A program made the position numbers and the translations under genes. From Fusobacteriales bacterium (GTDB lineage Bacteria > Fusobacteriota > Fusobacteriia > Fusobacteriales > Fusobacteriaceae): a stretch of 64,000 nt of DNA. The notes beneath the pieces were generated by a model. It was not told where the DNA came from. It saw nothing but the letters and a program-made list of their open reading frames with translations, and made no database searches. The stretch lies in the NCBI GenBank assembly GCA_020063625.1, contig JAICDD010000004.1, forward strand, positions 52,980-116,979, given 5' to 3'. Positions 45,581-54,488 of this stretch are shown here, piece by piece. Numbering within the stretch: the stretch's first letter is position 1; every line of letters starts with the position of its first letter.

Positions 45581-46174
45581 TTATTTATTGTTAAAATTTG
45601 TTGTAAATATTGTAGCAATAGATATTTTGATTGCTTCGCCAATAATAAAAGGAGTAAATCCCATATTTAAAAGAGCTGTAAAAGATAAAAAATCTCCTTT
45701 AGCTATTTTAAACCATATAAAAAGTTGTAACAATCCTAATCCAAATACAATAAGAATTCCTGCAGTAAACATTAAAATAAGATTTGTTATAAAATTTGTA
45801 TTATTATTGTATTTTTCTCTAATATACGCAATAAAATAAGCAGCAAATACAAATCCTATTATATATCCACCAGTTGGACCAGCAAGAACTCCTAATCCCC
45901 CTTTGCCACCTGAAAACCAGTTTATTCCAGAAACTCCCAATATTATATATAAAATTTGAGATAATGCTGCATAATTTTTCTTTAAGATTACACCAGCTAT
46001 TAATACAATAAAAGTTTGAAGAGTAATAGGGACAGGTGTAAAAGCAAGTGGTATTTTAATTTGTGCAGATATTCCTGTAAGAATTGTAAAAGTAAAAGTT
46101 AATAAAAGAGAGTTTTTTAATGTAAGATTATCTCTCCATAAAAAAAATTCTTTTTTCTTTAAAACTATATTCAT
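45581..46174 (-). CDS. bioY: biotin transporter S-component BioY
   Basis: 197 residues with about six membrane spans. BioY signatures are ISAQIKIPLAFTPVPITLQT, GGKGGLGVLAGPTGGYIIGF and a final span near the C-terminus. It binds biotin for uptake with or without the shared ECF EcfA/EcfT module, which is not in this window. Biotin is the cofactor of acetyl-CoA carboxylase, whose accA and accD are at 12-15 kb. AAGGAGGTG precedes the ATG. I see no clear BirA operator. Confidence 0.92.
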   Translation of the reverse strand: MNIVLKKKEFFLWRDNLTLKNSLLLTFTFTILTGISAQIKIPLAFTPVPITLQTFIVLIAGVILKKNYAALSQILYIILGVSGINWFSGGKGGLGVLAGPTGGYIIGFVFAAYFIAYIREKYNNNTNFITNLILMFTAGILIVFGLGLLQLFIWFKIAKGDFLSFTALLNMGFTPFIIGEAIKISIATIFTTNFNNK

Positions 46175-46197
46175 AGTAACACCTCCTTCTTTTTAAA

Positions 46198-46225
46198 ATT
46201 ATATATTTTTTATAAAAAAAGTCAA
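46198..46225 (-). promoter_or_regulatory. sigma-70 promoter of bioY
   Basis: On the minus strand TTGACT (46220-46225), 16-base spacer, TATAAT (46198-46203), 24 bases before the bioY start codon. Confidence 0.7.
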
Positions 46226-46353
46226 GGATTTTATTTTTGTATATATTTAAAAGTAGTAAAAATTAAAAAAATATAAGTTATAAAAGAAAGTTTAATTAAT
46301 TCTTTTAAGATTAAATATAAACTATTGAAATATATGCGTAAGTATGATATATT

Positions 46354-46436
46354 AAATTACCTTAAATTGAGAATAATTTGTTAAGAAAAATTACTTGACA
46401 AAATTTATGAAATTTCATATAATAATTAAGGTATTT
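46354..46436 (+). promoter_or_regulatory. consensus promoter of the FASII operon with flanking inverted motif
   Basis: TTGACA (46395-46400), 17-base spacer and TATAAT (46418-46423), a perfect sigma-70 promoter 90 bases before yceD. AAATTACCTTAAATT (46354-46368) and its near reverse complement AATTAAGGTATTT (46424-46436) flank it, one upstream and one at the transcription start. This could be a lipid-responsive operator pair, by inference; it is not the classical FapR sequence. Confidence 0.65.
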
Positions 46437-46514
46437 CTAAAAGGATAAAATTTTGTATTGTCTTAAAAAATATTATTAATAATATCATTAATAATTAAAA
46501 AGTGGTGATAGCTT

Positions 46515-47021
46515 ATGAAAATAAATTTAAAAAAATTAAAAGAAGAAAATAAAAGCTATGTGACAATTAATGATAGTTTATCAACACTTGATTCTGAAGA
46601 GTTCCAGATTTCAAAACCAATAGATTTTAATATAGAATTATCATTGGTTGATAATGAAGTATTCATCAAAGGAAATTTTAATACTAAAGTTAAACTAGAA
46701 TGTGGAAAATGTTTAAATGAGTTTCATCATCATTTAGAAGGCGAGATTGAAGGACATTTTATAGAAAAAAATAAAATGAAAAAAATAATAAGTGAACTAG
46801 AAGACGAATACGAAAATAACGGAGAAATTTTTGAAGAATTAAAAGATGATGAAATAGATTTAGCTGATTTAATCAGAGAACATATAATATTAGAATTACC
46901 AACTTATCCAATATGTAGCGATAATTGCCAAGGGGTTGAAAATTTTGAAAATTATATAGACGATGGAGTAGATCCTAGATGGCAACAACTTATAGATTTA
47001 ACAAATAAAAAAAATAAATAA
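46515..47021 (+). CDS. yceD: DUF177 / YceD family protein
   Basis: 168 residues. YceD hallmarks are KLECGKCLNEFHHHLEGEIE, the acidic stretch EIFEELKDDEIDLADLI, and YPICSDNCQG, giving two CxxC-like metal pairs. The family is encoded next to rpmF in most bacteria and is linked to 23S rRNA or L32 accumulation; its exact role is not settled. It is the first gene of the rpmF-plsX-fab operon. GTGGTG lies upstream of the ATG. Confidence 0.9.
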   Translation: MKINLKKLKEENKSYVTINDSLSTLDSEEFQISKPIDFNIELSLVDNEVFIKGNFNTKVKLECGKCLNEFHHHLEGEIEGHFIEKNKMKKIISELEDEYENNGEIFEELKDDEIDLADLIREHIILELPTYPICSDNCQGVENFENYIDDGVDPRWQQLIDLTNKKNK

Positions 47022-47043
47022 GTATATAGGAGGAATGAGATAA

Positions 47044-47223
47044 ATGGCAGTACCTAAGAAAAAAACTTCTAAAGCTAAAAAAAATATGAGAAGATCTCAT
47101 CATGCAATTAAAGCATCTAGCTTATCAACATGTGATCATTGTGGAGCTCCAAAAAGACCTCATAGAGTTTGTTTAGAATGTGGAAGCTACAATGGTAAAC
47201 AAGTATTAGCACAAGCTGAATAA
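47044..47223 (+). CDS. rpmF: 50S ribosomal protein L32
   Basis: 59 residues: it opens [20 protein letters not shown] and has the zinc cysteines CDHCG and CLECG, full length for L32. AGGAGG precedes the ATG. It sits between yceD and plsX, the standard order. A terminator hairpin follows and may reduce read-through into plsX, giving ribosomal protein mRNA an excess over the lipid genes. Confidence 0.97.
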   Translation: MAVPKKKTSKAKKNMRRSHHAIKASSLSTCDHCGAPKRPHRVCLECGSYNGKQVLAQAE

Positions 47224-47232
47224 TTTTATTAA

Positions 47233-47258
47233 AAGCAAGATTGTATCTTGCTTTTTTT
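47233..47258 (+). terminator. intrinsic terminator/attenuator after rpmF
   Basis: AAGCAAGAT-TGT-ATCTTGCTT followed by T5. It lies inside the operon, nine bases after the rpmF stop and 24 bases before plsX. Confidence 0.85.
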
Positions 47259-47281
47259 GTATAAATAAGGAGGTATTTTAA

Positions 47282-48295
47282 GTGATAAAAATAGCTTTAG
47301 ATGCTATGGGGGGAGATTTTGCTCCAAGCTCAACAGTACAGGGGGCAGTAGAAGCTATAAAAGAAAATAACAATATAAAAATTATTCTCGTAGGAAATGA
47401 AGAAAAAATTAATGAAGAATTAAGAAAATATAATTATGATAAAGAAAAAATAGAAATTATACATACAGATGAAGAAATACTTATGAAAGAAACAATGCCA
47501 CCAGCAATGGCAGTAAGAAAAAAGAAAAATGCTTCTATGAATATAGCAATAAACCTTGTAAAAGAAGGAAAAGCTAATGCAGTAGTATCTGCAGGAAATA
47601 CAGGAGCACTTATGACAGCTAGTCAGCTTACTTTAAAGAGAATAAAAGGAGTATTAAGACCTGCAATTACAACTATTTTTCCTAAAAAAAATGGTAAAAT
47701 GGTAATGATGGATGTAGGAGCAAATGCAGATTGTAAACCAGAGTATTTAGAACAATTTTGTATAATGGGAGCAGAGTATGCTAAAATACTTTTAGATATA
47801 GAAAATCCTAAAGTAGCTCTTTTAAATATTGGAGAAGAAGAGGGAAAAGGAAATGAATTAGCAAAGCAATCATATGAATTAATAAAAGCTAATTCAAATA
47901 TTAATTTTATTGGAAATATAGAGTCAAGAGAAATGCTTACTGAAGGGGAAGCTGATGTAGTTGTTGCTGATGGATTTACAGGAAATATAGTATTAAAAAC
48001 AGCTGAAGGAGTAGCAAAAACTATATTTGATATATTAAAAGAGGGAATAGAATCAAAATTATTATATAAATTAGCAGCATTAGTATTAAAACCTGTATTT
48101 AAAGAGGTAAAAAATAGTTTAGATTCGTCTGAATATGGAGGAGCGCTATTTTTAGGGTTAAATGGGATTTCAATAAAAGCTCATGGGAATTCAAACGGAA
48201 AAGCAATAAAAAATGCTCTTAATGTAGCAAAGAAATTTGCTGAAAGTAATTTTATAGAAAATATAAAAGAGAATATTGCTAAAAAAGAGCAGTAG
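47282..48295 (+). CDS. plsX: phosphate acyltransferase PlsX
   Basis: 337 residues. IALDAMGGDFAPSSTVQGAV, SAGNTGALMTAS, MMDVGANADCKPEYL and VADGFTGNIVLKT are PlsX motifs. It makes acyl-phosphate from acyl-ACP for phospholipid synthesis. GTG start with AAGGAGG upstream. fabH follows after nine bases. Confidence 0.96.
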   Translation: MIKIALDAMGGDFAPSSTVQGAVEAIKENNNIKIILVGNEEKINEELRKYNYDKEKIEIIHTDEEILMKETMPPAMAVRKKKNASMNIAINLVKEGKANAVVSAGNTGALMTASQLTLKRIKGVLRPAITTIFPKKNGKMVMMDVGANADCKPEYLEQFCIMGAEYAKILLDIENPKVALLNIGEEEGKGNELAKQSYELIKANSNINFIGNIESREMLTEGEADVVVADGFTGNIVLKTAEGVAKTIFDILKEGIESKLLYKLAALVLKPVFKEVKNSLDSSEYGGALFLGLNGISIKAHGNSNGKAIKNALNVAKKFAESNFIENIKENIAKKEQ

Positions 48296-48304
48296 GAGGA
48301 TTAA

Positions 48305-49300
48305 ATGAAACAATTAAAAAGCGTAGGAATAGTAGGTGTAGGTGCTTATGTTCCAGAAAAAATAATGACAAATTTTGATCTAGAGAAAATAGTTGAAACA
48401 AGTGATGAATGGATAACATCAAGAACAGGAATAAAAGAAAGACATATAGCAGCTGAAAATGAAGCTACAAGTGATTTAGGATACGAAGCAGCTAAAAAAG
48501 CTTTAAAAGATGCTAATTTACAACCTGAAGATATAGATTTAATTATAGTAGCAACTATAACTCCAGACTATCCATTTCCTGCAACAGCAGCTCTTATTCA
48601 AGATAAATTAGGAGCAAAAAATGCAGCAGCATTTGATTTAGAAGCAGCTTGTAGTGGATTAGTATATGGTATAGCAACAGGAGCAAATTTTATAGCAACA
48701 GGAGCCTATAAAAATGTATTAGTTATTGGAGCAGAAGCTTTATCTAAGATAATGGATTGGACAGATAGAAATACTTGTGTATTATTTGGTGATGGAGCAG
48801 GAGCAGTTGTACTTAGTGAAGTAGAAGAAGGATATGGACTATTATCATTTGACCTTGGAGCAGATGGAAGTGGTGGGCATACACTAGACCAGCCAGGTGG
48901 AGGTTCTAGAAATCCAGCAACAGTAGAAACTGTAAATAATAGAATGCACTATTTAAAAATGAAAGGTAAAGAAGTATTTAAATTTGCAGTAAATGCTTTA
49001 CCAAATACTACAAATAAGTCATTAGAGAAAGCAGGATTAACAACAGATGATATAAAACTATATGTACCACATCAAGCAAATTTTAGAATAATTGATTCAG
49101 CAGCAAAAAAATTAAATGAATCTATAGATAAATTTTATATGAATATGGATAGATATGGAAATACATCAGCAGCTTCAATAGGAATAGCTCTTTCTGAAAT
49201 ATATGAAAATAAAAAATTAAAAAAAGGTGATAATATAGTATTAGTAGGATTTGGAGCAGGACTTACATATGCTTCTTGTGTTATTAAGTGGTCAAAATAA
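48305..49300 (+). CDS. fabH: beta-ketoacyl-ACP synthase III
   Basis: 331 residues. The catalytic triad is visible: C116 in EAACSGLVYG, His in VPHQANFRI and Asn in GNTSAASIG. It condenses acetyl-CoA with malonyl-ACP to start fatty-acid synthesis. AGGAGG precedes the ATG. A separate promoter follows the stop codon, so fabD onward can be expressed independently. Confidence 0.97.
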   Translation: MKQLKSVGIVGVGAYVPEKIMTNFDLEKIVETSDEWITSRTGIKERHIAAENEATSDLGYEAAKKALKDANLQPEDIDLIIVATITPDYPFPATAALIQDKLGAKNAAAFDLEAACSGLVYGIATGANFIATGAYKNVLVIGAEALSKIMDWTDRNTCVLFGDGAGAVVLSEVEEGYGLLSFDLGADGSGGHTLDQPGGGSRNPATVETVNNRMHYLKMKGKEVFKFAVNALPNTTNKSLEKAGLTTDDIKLYVPHQANFRIIDSAAKKLNESIDKFYMNMDRYGNTSAASIGIALSEIYENKKLKKGDNIVLVGFGAGLTYASCVIKWSK

Positions 49301-49305
49301 TCTAG

Positions 49306-49334
49306 TTGACACTTATATTTTCTTGTGATAAAAT
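49306..49334 (+). promoter_or_regulatory. sigma-70 promoter of fabD
   Basis: TTGACA (49306-49311), 17-base spacer, TAAAAT (49329-49334), 31 bases before the fabD start. Confidence 0.75.
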
Positions 49335-49365
49335 AAATTACACCTGTTATTTATAAGGAGGAACA

Positions 49366-50271
49366 ATGTCTAAAATAGCATTTTTATACCCAGGGCAAGG
49401 AGCTCAATATGTTGGAATGGGTAAAGATTTATATGAAAATAATGAACTTGCTAAAAAATATTTTGATGAGATATTTGATAGTTTAGATATAGACTTAAAA
49501 GAAGTAATGTTTAATGGACCAGAAGAAAAATTAAAAGAAACAAAATATACTCAACCAGCAATAGTTGCTATGAGTTTAGTTCTTACAAAATTATTAGAAG
49601 AAAAAGGAATAAAAGCTGATTATGTAGCAGGGCATTCATTAGGAGAGTATTCAGCACTTGGAGCAGCTAACTTCTTGTCATTACAAGATACAATAAAACT
49701 TACTGCAAAACGTGGAGAGATAATGAATGAAGTTGCTAGTAAAGTAAACGGTACAATGGCAGCTATAATTGGATTAGATAAAGAAAAAATCCAAGAAGTA
49801 TTAAAAGAAGTAAATGGAGTTGTAGAAGCAGTTAATTTTAATGAACCAAAACAAACAGTTATAGCTGGTGAAGTAGAAGCTATAACCGAAGCTTGTGTGA
49901 AATTAAAAGAAGCTGGTGCTAAAAGAGCACTTGTATTAGCTGTATCAGGACCATTTCACTCTTCACTTATGAAAGAGACTGGAGAACAATTAAAAGAGTA
50001 TTTAAATAATTTTGAAATTCAAGAAGGAGATGCAAAATTAATTGCAAATACTTCAGTAGAAATAATAACAAAAGATAGTTTAATAGAGGAATTATATAAA
50101 CAAACTTTTGGGCCTGTAAGATGGGTTGAAACTATAGAAAAATTAAAAGAATTAGAAGTAGAAGAATTTTATGAAATAGGACCTGGGAAAGTATTAAATG
50201 GCCTTATAAGAAAAATAGATAGAAATTTAAAAGTTACTAATATAGAAAAAGTAGAAGATTTAGATTTTTAA
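49366..50271 (+). CDS. fabD: malonyl-CoA:ACP transacylase
   Basis: 301 residues. YPGQGAQYVGMGKDLYENN, the nucleophile S91 in GHSLGEYSALGA, SGPFHSSLM with the catalytic His, and EIGPGKVLNGL are intact. It loads malonyl groups on AcpP. AAGGAGG precedes the ATG and fabG follows after 14 bases. Confidence 0.97.
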   Translation: MSKIAFLYPGQGAQYVGMGKDLYENNELAKKYFDEIFDSLDIDLKEVMFNGPEEKLKETKYTQPAIVAMSLVLTKLLEEKGIKADYVAGHSLGEYSALGAANFLSLQDTIKLTAKRGEIMNEVASKVNGTMAAIIGLDKEKIQEVLKEVNGVVEAVNFNEPKQTVIAGEVEAITEACVKLKEAGAKRALVLAVSGPFHSSLMKETGEQLKEYLNNFEIQEGDAKLIANTSVEIITKDSLIEELYKQTFGPVRWVETIEKLKELEVEEFYEIGPGKVLNGLIRKIDRNLKVTNIEKVEDLDF

Positions 50272-50285
50272 CTTAGGAGGGTATT

Positions 50286-51041
50286 ATGATTACTATTGAT
50301 TTAAAAGGAAAAACAGCAGTTATTACTGGTTCAGCGAGAGGAATAGGAAAAGCTATAGCTGAAAAATTAGCAGAAGCAGGTGCAAATATAGTAATAAGTG
50401 ATATTTTAGAAGAAGTGGGAATTGCAACTGCAAATGAAATAAAAGAAAAATATAGTGTAGAGACTATTTTTGTAAAAACTAATGTTACTCTTATGGAAGA
50501 TGCTATAGAATTAGTAAATAAAGCAAAAGAAACTTTTGGAAGTGTAGATATTTTTGTTAATAACGCAGGTATAACAAAAGATGGATTATTTATGAGAATG
50601 AGTAAAGAAGATTTTGATAGAGTAATTGATATAAATCTAACAGGAGCATTTAATTGTGCACAAGCTGCTTATAAAGTTATGATGAAACAAAGAAGTGGAA
50701 GTATAATTAATATGGCATCTGTTATAGGATTAGTTGGTAATTTAGGGCAAGCTAACTATGCAGCATCAAAAGCAGGGCTTATAGGTCTTACAAAATCAAT
50801 AGCATATGAAGCTGCAAAAAGAGGAGTAAGAGTAAATGCTATTGCACCAGGATATATTAAAAGTGATATGACAGATTTATTAAAAGATGATGTAAAAGAA
50901 GCAATTATGGAAAAAATCCCTATGAATAAAATGGGAACTGTAGAAGATATAGCTAATGCTGCATTATTCTTGGCATCAGATTTATCATCATATATTACTG
51001 GAAAAACTATAACAGTAGATGGTGGAATGGTAATGGTATAA
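50286..51041 (+). CDS. fabG: 3-oxoacyl-ACP reductase
   Basis: 251 residues, short-chain dehydrogenase. NADPH site TGSARGIGKAIAEKL, NNAGITKDGL, catalytic Ser in INMASVIGLVG and YAASKAG, and C-terminal TGKTITVDGGMVM. It reduces beta-ketoacyl-ACP. The stop codon lies within a terminator-like stem. Confidence 0.97.
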   Translation: MITIDLKGKTAVITGSARGIGKAIAEKLAEAGANIVISDILEEVGIATANEIKEKYSVETIFVKTNVTLMEDAIELVNKAKETFGSVDIFVNNAGITKDGLFMRMSKEDFDRVIDINLTGAFNCAQAAYKVMMKQRSGSIINMASVIGLVGNLGQANYAASKAGLIGLTKSIAYEAAKRGVRVNAIAPGYIKSDMTDLLKDDVKEAIMEKIPMNKMGTVEDIANAALFLASDLSSYITGKTITVDGGMVMV

Positions 51042-51092
51042 ACTTTACTATTTAAATATGGTATTTAAAGTTTATTTTATGTTGTTTTTTTA
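51038..51092 (+). terminator. terminator after fabG
   Basis: ATAAACTTTA (51038-51047) pairs with TAAAGTTTAT (51066-51075), followed by TTTATGTTGTTTTTTT. The loop is long (18 bases) and AT-rich. Confidence 0.6.
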
Positions 51093-51102
51093 ACAAAATT
51101 TC

Positions 51103-51131
51103 TTGAAAAAATATAGAAAATTTGTTATTAT
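51103..51131 (+). promoter_or_regulatory. sigma-70 promoter of acpP
   Basis: TTGAAA (51103-51108), 17-base spacer, TATTAT (51126-51131), 32 bases before the acpP start. A dedicated promoter fits the high demand for ACP. Confidence 0.65.
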
Positions 51132-51163
51132 CATATATGAAGAAAAAATTAGGAGGTAATATA

Positions 51164-51388
51164 ATGTTAGAAAGAGTAAAAGCTGTAATAGTTGATCAAT
51201 TAGGAGTAGATGAATCACAAGTTACTTTAGAAGCATCATTTGTTGATGATTTAGGAGCAGATTCTTTAGATACTGTTGAATTAATCATGGCTTTTGAAGA
51301 AGAATTTGGAATTGAAATTCCTGATGAAGATGCAGAAAAAATTAAAACTGTAAAAGATGTTATTGATTACGTAGAAAACAACCAATAA
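51164..51388 (+). CDS. acpP: acyl carrier protein
   Basis: 74 residues from ATG 51164, which has AGGAGG at proper spacing; longer upstream reading is not supported. The phosphopantetheine site is S34 in [13 protein letters not shown], and the protein is acidic throughout. It carries acyl chains for all fab enzymes here and for PlsX. Flanked by its own promoter and a following hairpin. Confidence 0.97.
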   Translation: MLERVKAVIVDQLGVDESQVTLEASFVDDLGADSLDTVELIMAFEEEFGIEIPDEDAEKIKTVKDVIDYVENNQ

Positions 51389-51414
51389 TCAATAAGATAT
51401 AAACGACTGTAAAC

Positions 51415-51438
51415 AAGGGGTATTAACTAATACCCCTT
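51415..51438 (+). terminator. hairpin after acpP
   Basis: AAGGGGTATTA pairs with TAATACCCCTT, a perfect 11-bp stem 26 bases after the acpP stop. Only a weak T tract follows, so partial read-through into fabF is expected. Confidence 0.75.
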
Positions 51439-51483
51439 TATTAATATTATAAAGAAATATTTAAAAAGAGGTGAAATAAATAA

Positions 51484-52725
51484 ATGAATAGAGTAGTTAT
51501 TACAGGAGTAGGATTAATTACATCTTTAGGAACAGGTGTAGAAAAATCTTGGAATGCTATAAAAGAAGGAAAAACTGGTATTAGACATATTCAAAGTTTT
51601 GATACAACAGATTTTCCAGTGAAAATAGCTGGAGAAGTATTAGATTTTGATCCAGAAGAGTATGGAATGCCTAAAAAAGAGCTAAAAAAATTAGCTAGAT
51701 TTACACAATTTGGAATAGCAGCTTCTAAAATGGCATTAGAAGATTCTGGGTATAAAATAACAGATGAAAATGCATATAAAGTAGGAGTTTTAGTAAGTTC
51801 TGGAATAGGGGGCCTTGAAATTTTAGAATCTCAACATTCTGTAATGTTAGATAAAGGACCTAAGAGAATGTCTCCATTTACAATACCTGCTCTTATTGAA
51901 AATATGGGGACTGGAAATATTTCAATTTATTTAGGAGCAAAAGGACCTTCAAAAACAGTAGTTACTGCTTGTGCAGCAGGAACACATTCTATAGGTGATG
52001 CATATAGAATGATTAAATATGGAGAAGTAGATGCTATGTTAGCTGGAGGAACAGAAGCTTGTATTACTCCTTTTGGAGTAGCAGTATTTGCAGCGTTAAA
52101 AGCACTTTCTACAAGAAATGATGAGCCAGAAAAAGCTTCAAGACCATTTACTAAAGATAGAGATGGATTTGTAATGGGAGAAGGAGCAGGTGTTTTATTT
52201 TTAGAAAGCTTAGAATCAGCTAAAAAAAGAGGTGCTAAAATATATGCTGAAGTAGTAGGATACGGAGCAACTTCTGATGCATATCATATAACAGCACCAG
52301 CTGATGGAGGAGAAGGAGCAGCAAGAGCATTTAAATTAGCTTTAGAAGAAGCTGGAGTAGAATTAACAGATGTCGATTATATAAATGCACACGGTACATC
52401 AACACCAGCAAATGATAAAAATGAAACAGCAGCAATAAAAAGTGTATTTGGAGAACATGCATATAATTTAGCAGTTAGTTCAACAAAAGGAGCTACAGGA
52501 CATGCACTAGGTGGAGCAGGAGGAATAGAAGGAGCTATTTTAGCTTTAGCTATTAATGAAGAAATTTTACCACCTACTGTAAACTATGATAATCCAGATG
52601 AAGAATGTGATTTAGATTATGTTCCAAATCAACCAAGAAAAAGAAAAATAAAAGTAGGATTATCAAGTTCATTAGGATTTGGAGGACACAATGCAGTAAT
52701 TGCATTTAAAAAATATTCAGAATAA
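51484..52725 (+). CDS. fabF: beta-ketoacyl-ACP synthase II
   Basis: 413 residues. Active-site C163 in VTACAAGTHSIGDAYR, then NAHGTSTPANDKNE and STKGATGHALGGAGG carrying the two catalytic histidines. It elongates acyl-ACP chains. AAGAGGTG precedes the ATG and rnc follows directly. Confidence 0.97.
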   Translation: MNRVVITGVGLITSLGTGVEKSWNAIKEGKTGIRHIQSFDTTDFPVKIAGEVLDFDPEEYGMPKKELKKLARFTQFGIAASKMALEDSGYKITDENAYKVGVLVSSGIGGLEILESQHSVMLDKGPKRMSPFTIPALIENMGTGNISIYLGAKGPSKTVVTACAAGTHSIGDAYRMIKYGEVDAMLAGGTEACITPFGVAVFAALKALSTRNDEPEKASRPFTKDRDGFVMGEGAGVLFLESLESAKKRGAKIYAEVVGYGATSDAYHITAPADGGEGAARAFKLALEEAGVELTDVDYINAHGTSTPANDKNETAAIKSVFGEHAYNLAVSSTKGATGHALGGAGGIEGAILALAINEEILPPTVNYDNPDEECDLDYVPNQPRKRKIKVGLSSSLGFGGHNAVIAFKKYSE

Positions 52726-52738
52726 AGGAGTGTTATTT

Positions 52739-53458
52739 ATGTATGAAAATAAAAACCTAAATGAATTAGAAAAACGTTTAGGATATTATTTTAAAAATCA
52801 AACACTTCTAAAAAAAGCTTTAATACACAGATCTTATGGTAATGAAAATTGGGATTATAAAAATATAAATAATGAGAGACTAGAACTGCTAGGTGATGCA
52901 GTTCTAGATCTTATTGTTACAGAATATTTATATTTAAATTTTTCTGATTCAAATGAAGGAGAATTAGCTAAATTAAAATCAATGATAGTAAGTGAACCTG
53001 TTTTAGCAGAAATTTCTTCTGAAATTGGATTAGGAGATTTTTTACTTTTAAGTAAAGGTGAAGAATTAACAGGTGGTAGAGAAAGAGAATCTATACTAGG
53101 AGATGCATTTGAGGCACTTTTAGGAGCAATTTATTTAGATTCTGATTTTAATAGTGCAAAAGAATTTGCATTAAGATATCTTGAATATAGAATACTTCAT
53201 ATAAATGAAAATGAAGAATTAATAGATTATAAAACTATATTACAAGAATATGCACAAAGAGTATATAAAATAATACCAACATATGAAGTAATAAAAGAAA
53301 TAGGACCAGACCATAAGAAAAGCTTTGAAATAGGAGTGAAAATATCAGAACAAATATTTGTAGGAATAGGAAAAGGAAAAAATAAAAAAACAGCAGAACA
53401 GCATGCAGCAAAAAATGCGTGTAAAAAAATGGGAGTAACAATAAATGAAACATTATAA
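52739..53458 (+). CDS. rnc: ribonuclease III
   Basis: 239 residues from ATG 52739, with AGGAGTG upstream; the in-frame ATG at 52700 lies inside fabF. The signature NNERLELLGDAVLDLIVTEY and the metal site ESILGDAFEALLGAIYLD are intact, and a dsRNA-binding domain occupies the last 75 residues. It processes rRNA and structured RNAs, and could act on the hairpin RNAs in this window. Overlaps the next gene by 14 bases. Confidence 0.96.
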   Translation: MYENKNLNELEKRLGYYFKNQTLLKKALIHRSYGNENWDYKNINNERLELLGDAVLDLIVTEYLYLNFSDSNEGELAKLKSMIVSEPVLAEISSEIGLGDFLLLSKGEELTGGRERESILGDAFEALLGAIYLDSDFNSAKEFALRYLEYRILHINENEELIDYKTILQEYAQRVYKIIPTYEVIKEIGPDHKKSFEIGVKISEQIFVGIGKGKNKKTAEQHAAKNACKKMGVTINETL

Positions 53459-54488
53459 TATACCAGTTTTTATTGCACATTATGGTTGCCCAAATACATG
53501 TACTTTTTGTAATCAAAATAAAATAACAGGAGTTGTAACAAATATTACTCCAGATGAAGTAAAAGATATTATTGATAAATATTTAGAAACATTACCTGAA
53601 AACTCATATAAAGAAGTGGCTTTTTTTGGAGGGACATTTACAGCATTGCCGTTAAATGTACAAGAAGAATTTTTAAAAATAGTAAAATCGTATATAGATT
53701 TGGGTGTAGTGAATGGAATAAGATTATCAACTAGACCTGACTGTATAGATGATAAAATATTATCATTATTAAAAAAATATAATGTTACTACAATTGAGCT
53801 TGGAGTACAATCACTTGATAATAAAGTTTTATCATTGTCTGAAAGAGGATACAAAGAAAAGACAGTATATTATGCGTCAGAACTTATTAAAAAATATGAC
53901 ATTATTTTAGGAATACAGATAATGCCTGGATTAAATGGAAGTAATTTTAAAAGTGATTTAGAAACAATAAAAAAAGTAGTTAAAATAAAACCTGATATTG
54001 TGAGAATTTATCCTACATTAGTGATTAATAAAACTAAATTAGAAACATTATATAAAAGAGGAGAATTTACTCCTCTTTCATTAGATGAAGCTATAAAAAT
54101 ATCAGCTTTAGCAATAGCTTATTTTGAGCTTAATAATATAAAAATAATTCGTGTAGGATTACAGCCTTCAGAAAATTTAAGAGAGGATGGGGTAATAATA
54201 GCAGGACCATTTCATCCAGCATTTAAAGAATTGGTAGAAGGTAAAATTATTTCTTTATTTTTTGATAAAATTTTATCAAAAAATAAAATAAATATAGTTG
54301 AGATAAATCCTAAAAATATATCTAGAGTTATAGGGATAAATAAAATAAATAAAATAAAGTATAAAGATATTTTAAAAATAGTACAAAATAATAATATAGA
54401 TGTCTTAGAATATAAAATAAATGACACTATATATAAAAGAAATGAACTTTTAAAAAATACTATTAATATATGGGATGATGAAAGATGA
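53445..54488 (+). CDS. radical SAM protein, Elp3-like (COG1243 type)
   Basis: 347 residues. The radical SAM cluster motif is CPNTCTFCNQNKI, followed by AFFGGTFTALP and LSTRPDCIDD, typical of the Elp3-like enzymes found beside rnc in Clostridia and Fusobacteria. No acetyltransferase domain like that of full Elp3 is present. A tRNA-modification role is likely for the family but unproved. The stop overlaps the rng start (ATGA), showing translational coupling. Confidence 0.88.
   Translation: MKHYNIPVFIAHYGCPNTCTFCNQNKITGVVTNITPDEVKDIIDKYLETLPENSYKEVAFFGGTFTALPLNVQEEFLKIVKSYIDLGVVNGIRLSTRPDCIDDKILSLLKKYNVTTIELGVQSLDNKVLSLSERGYKEKTVYYASELIKKYDIILGIQIMPGLNGSNFKSDLETIKKVVKIKPDIVRIYPTLVINKTKLETLYKRGEFTPLSLDEAIKISALAIAYFELNNIKIIRVGLQPSENLREDGVIIAGPFHPAFKELVEGKIISLFFDKILSKNKINIVEINPKNISRVIGINKINKIKYKDILKIVQNNNIDVLEYKINDTIYKRNELLKNTINIWDDER

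Noticed and set aside
46175..46230. BirA operator upstream of bioY
   Set aside because: I looked for a TTGTTAAC-type palindrome and found none.
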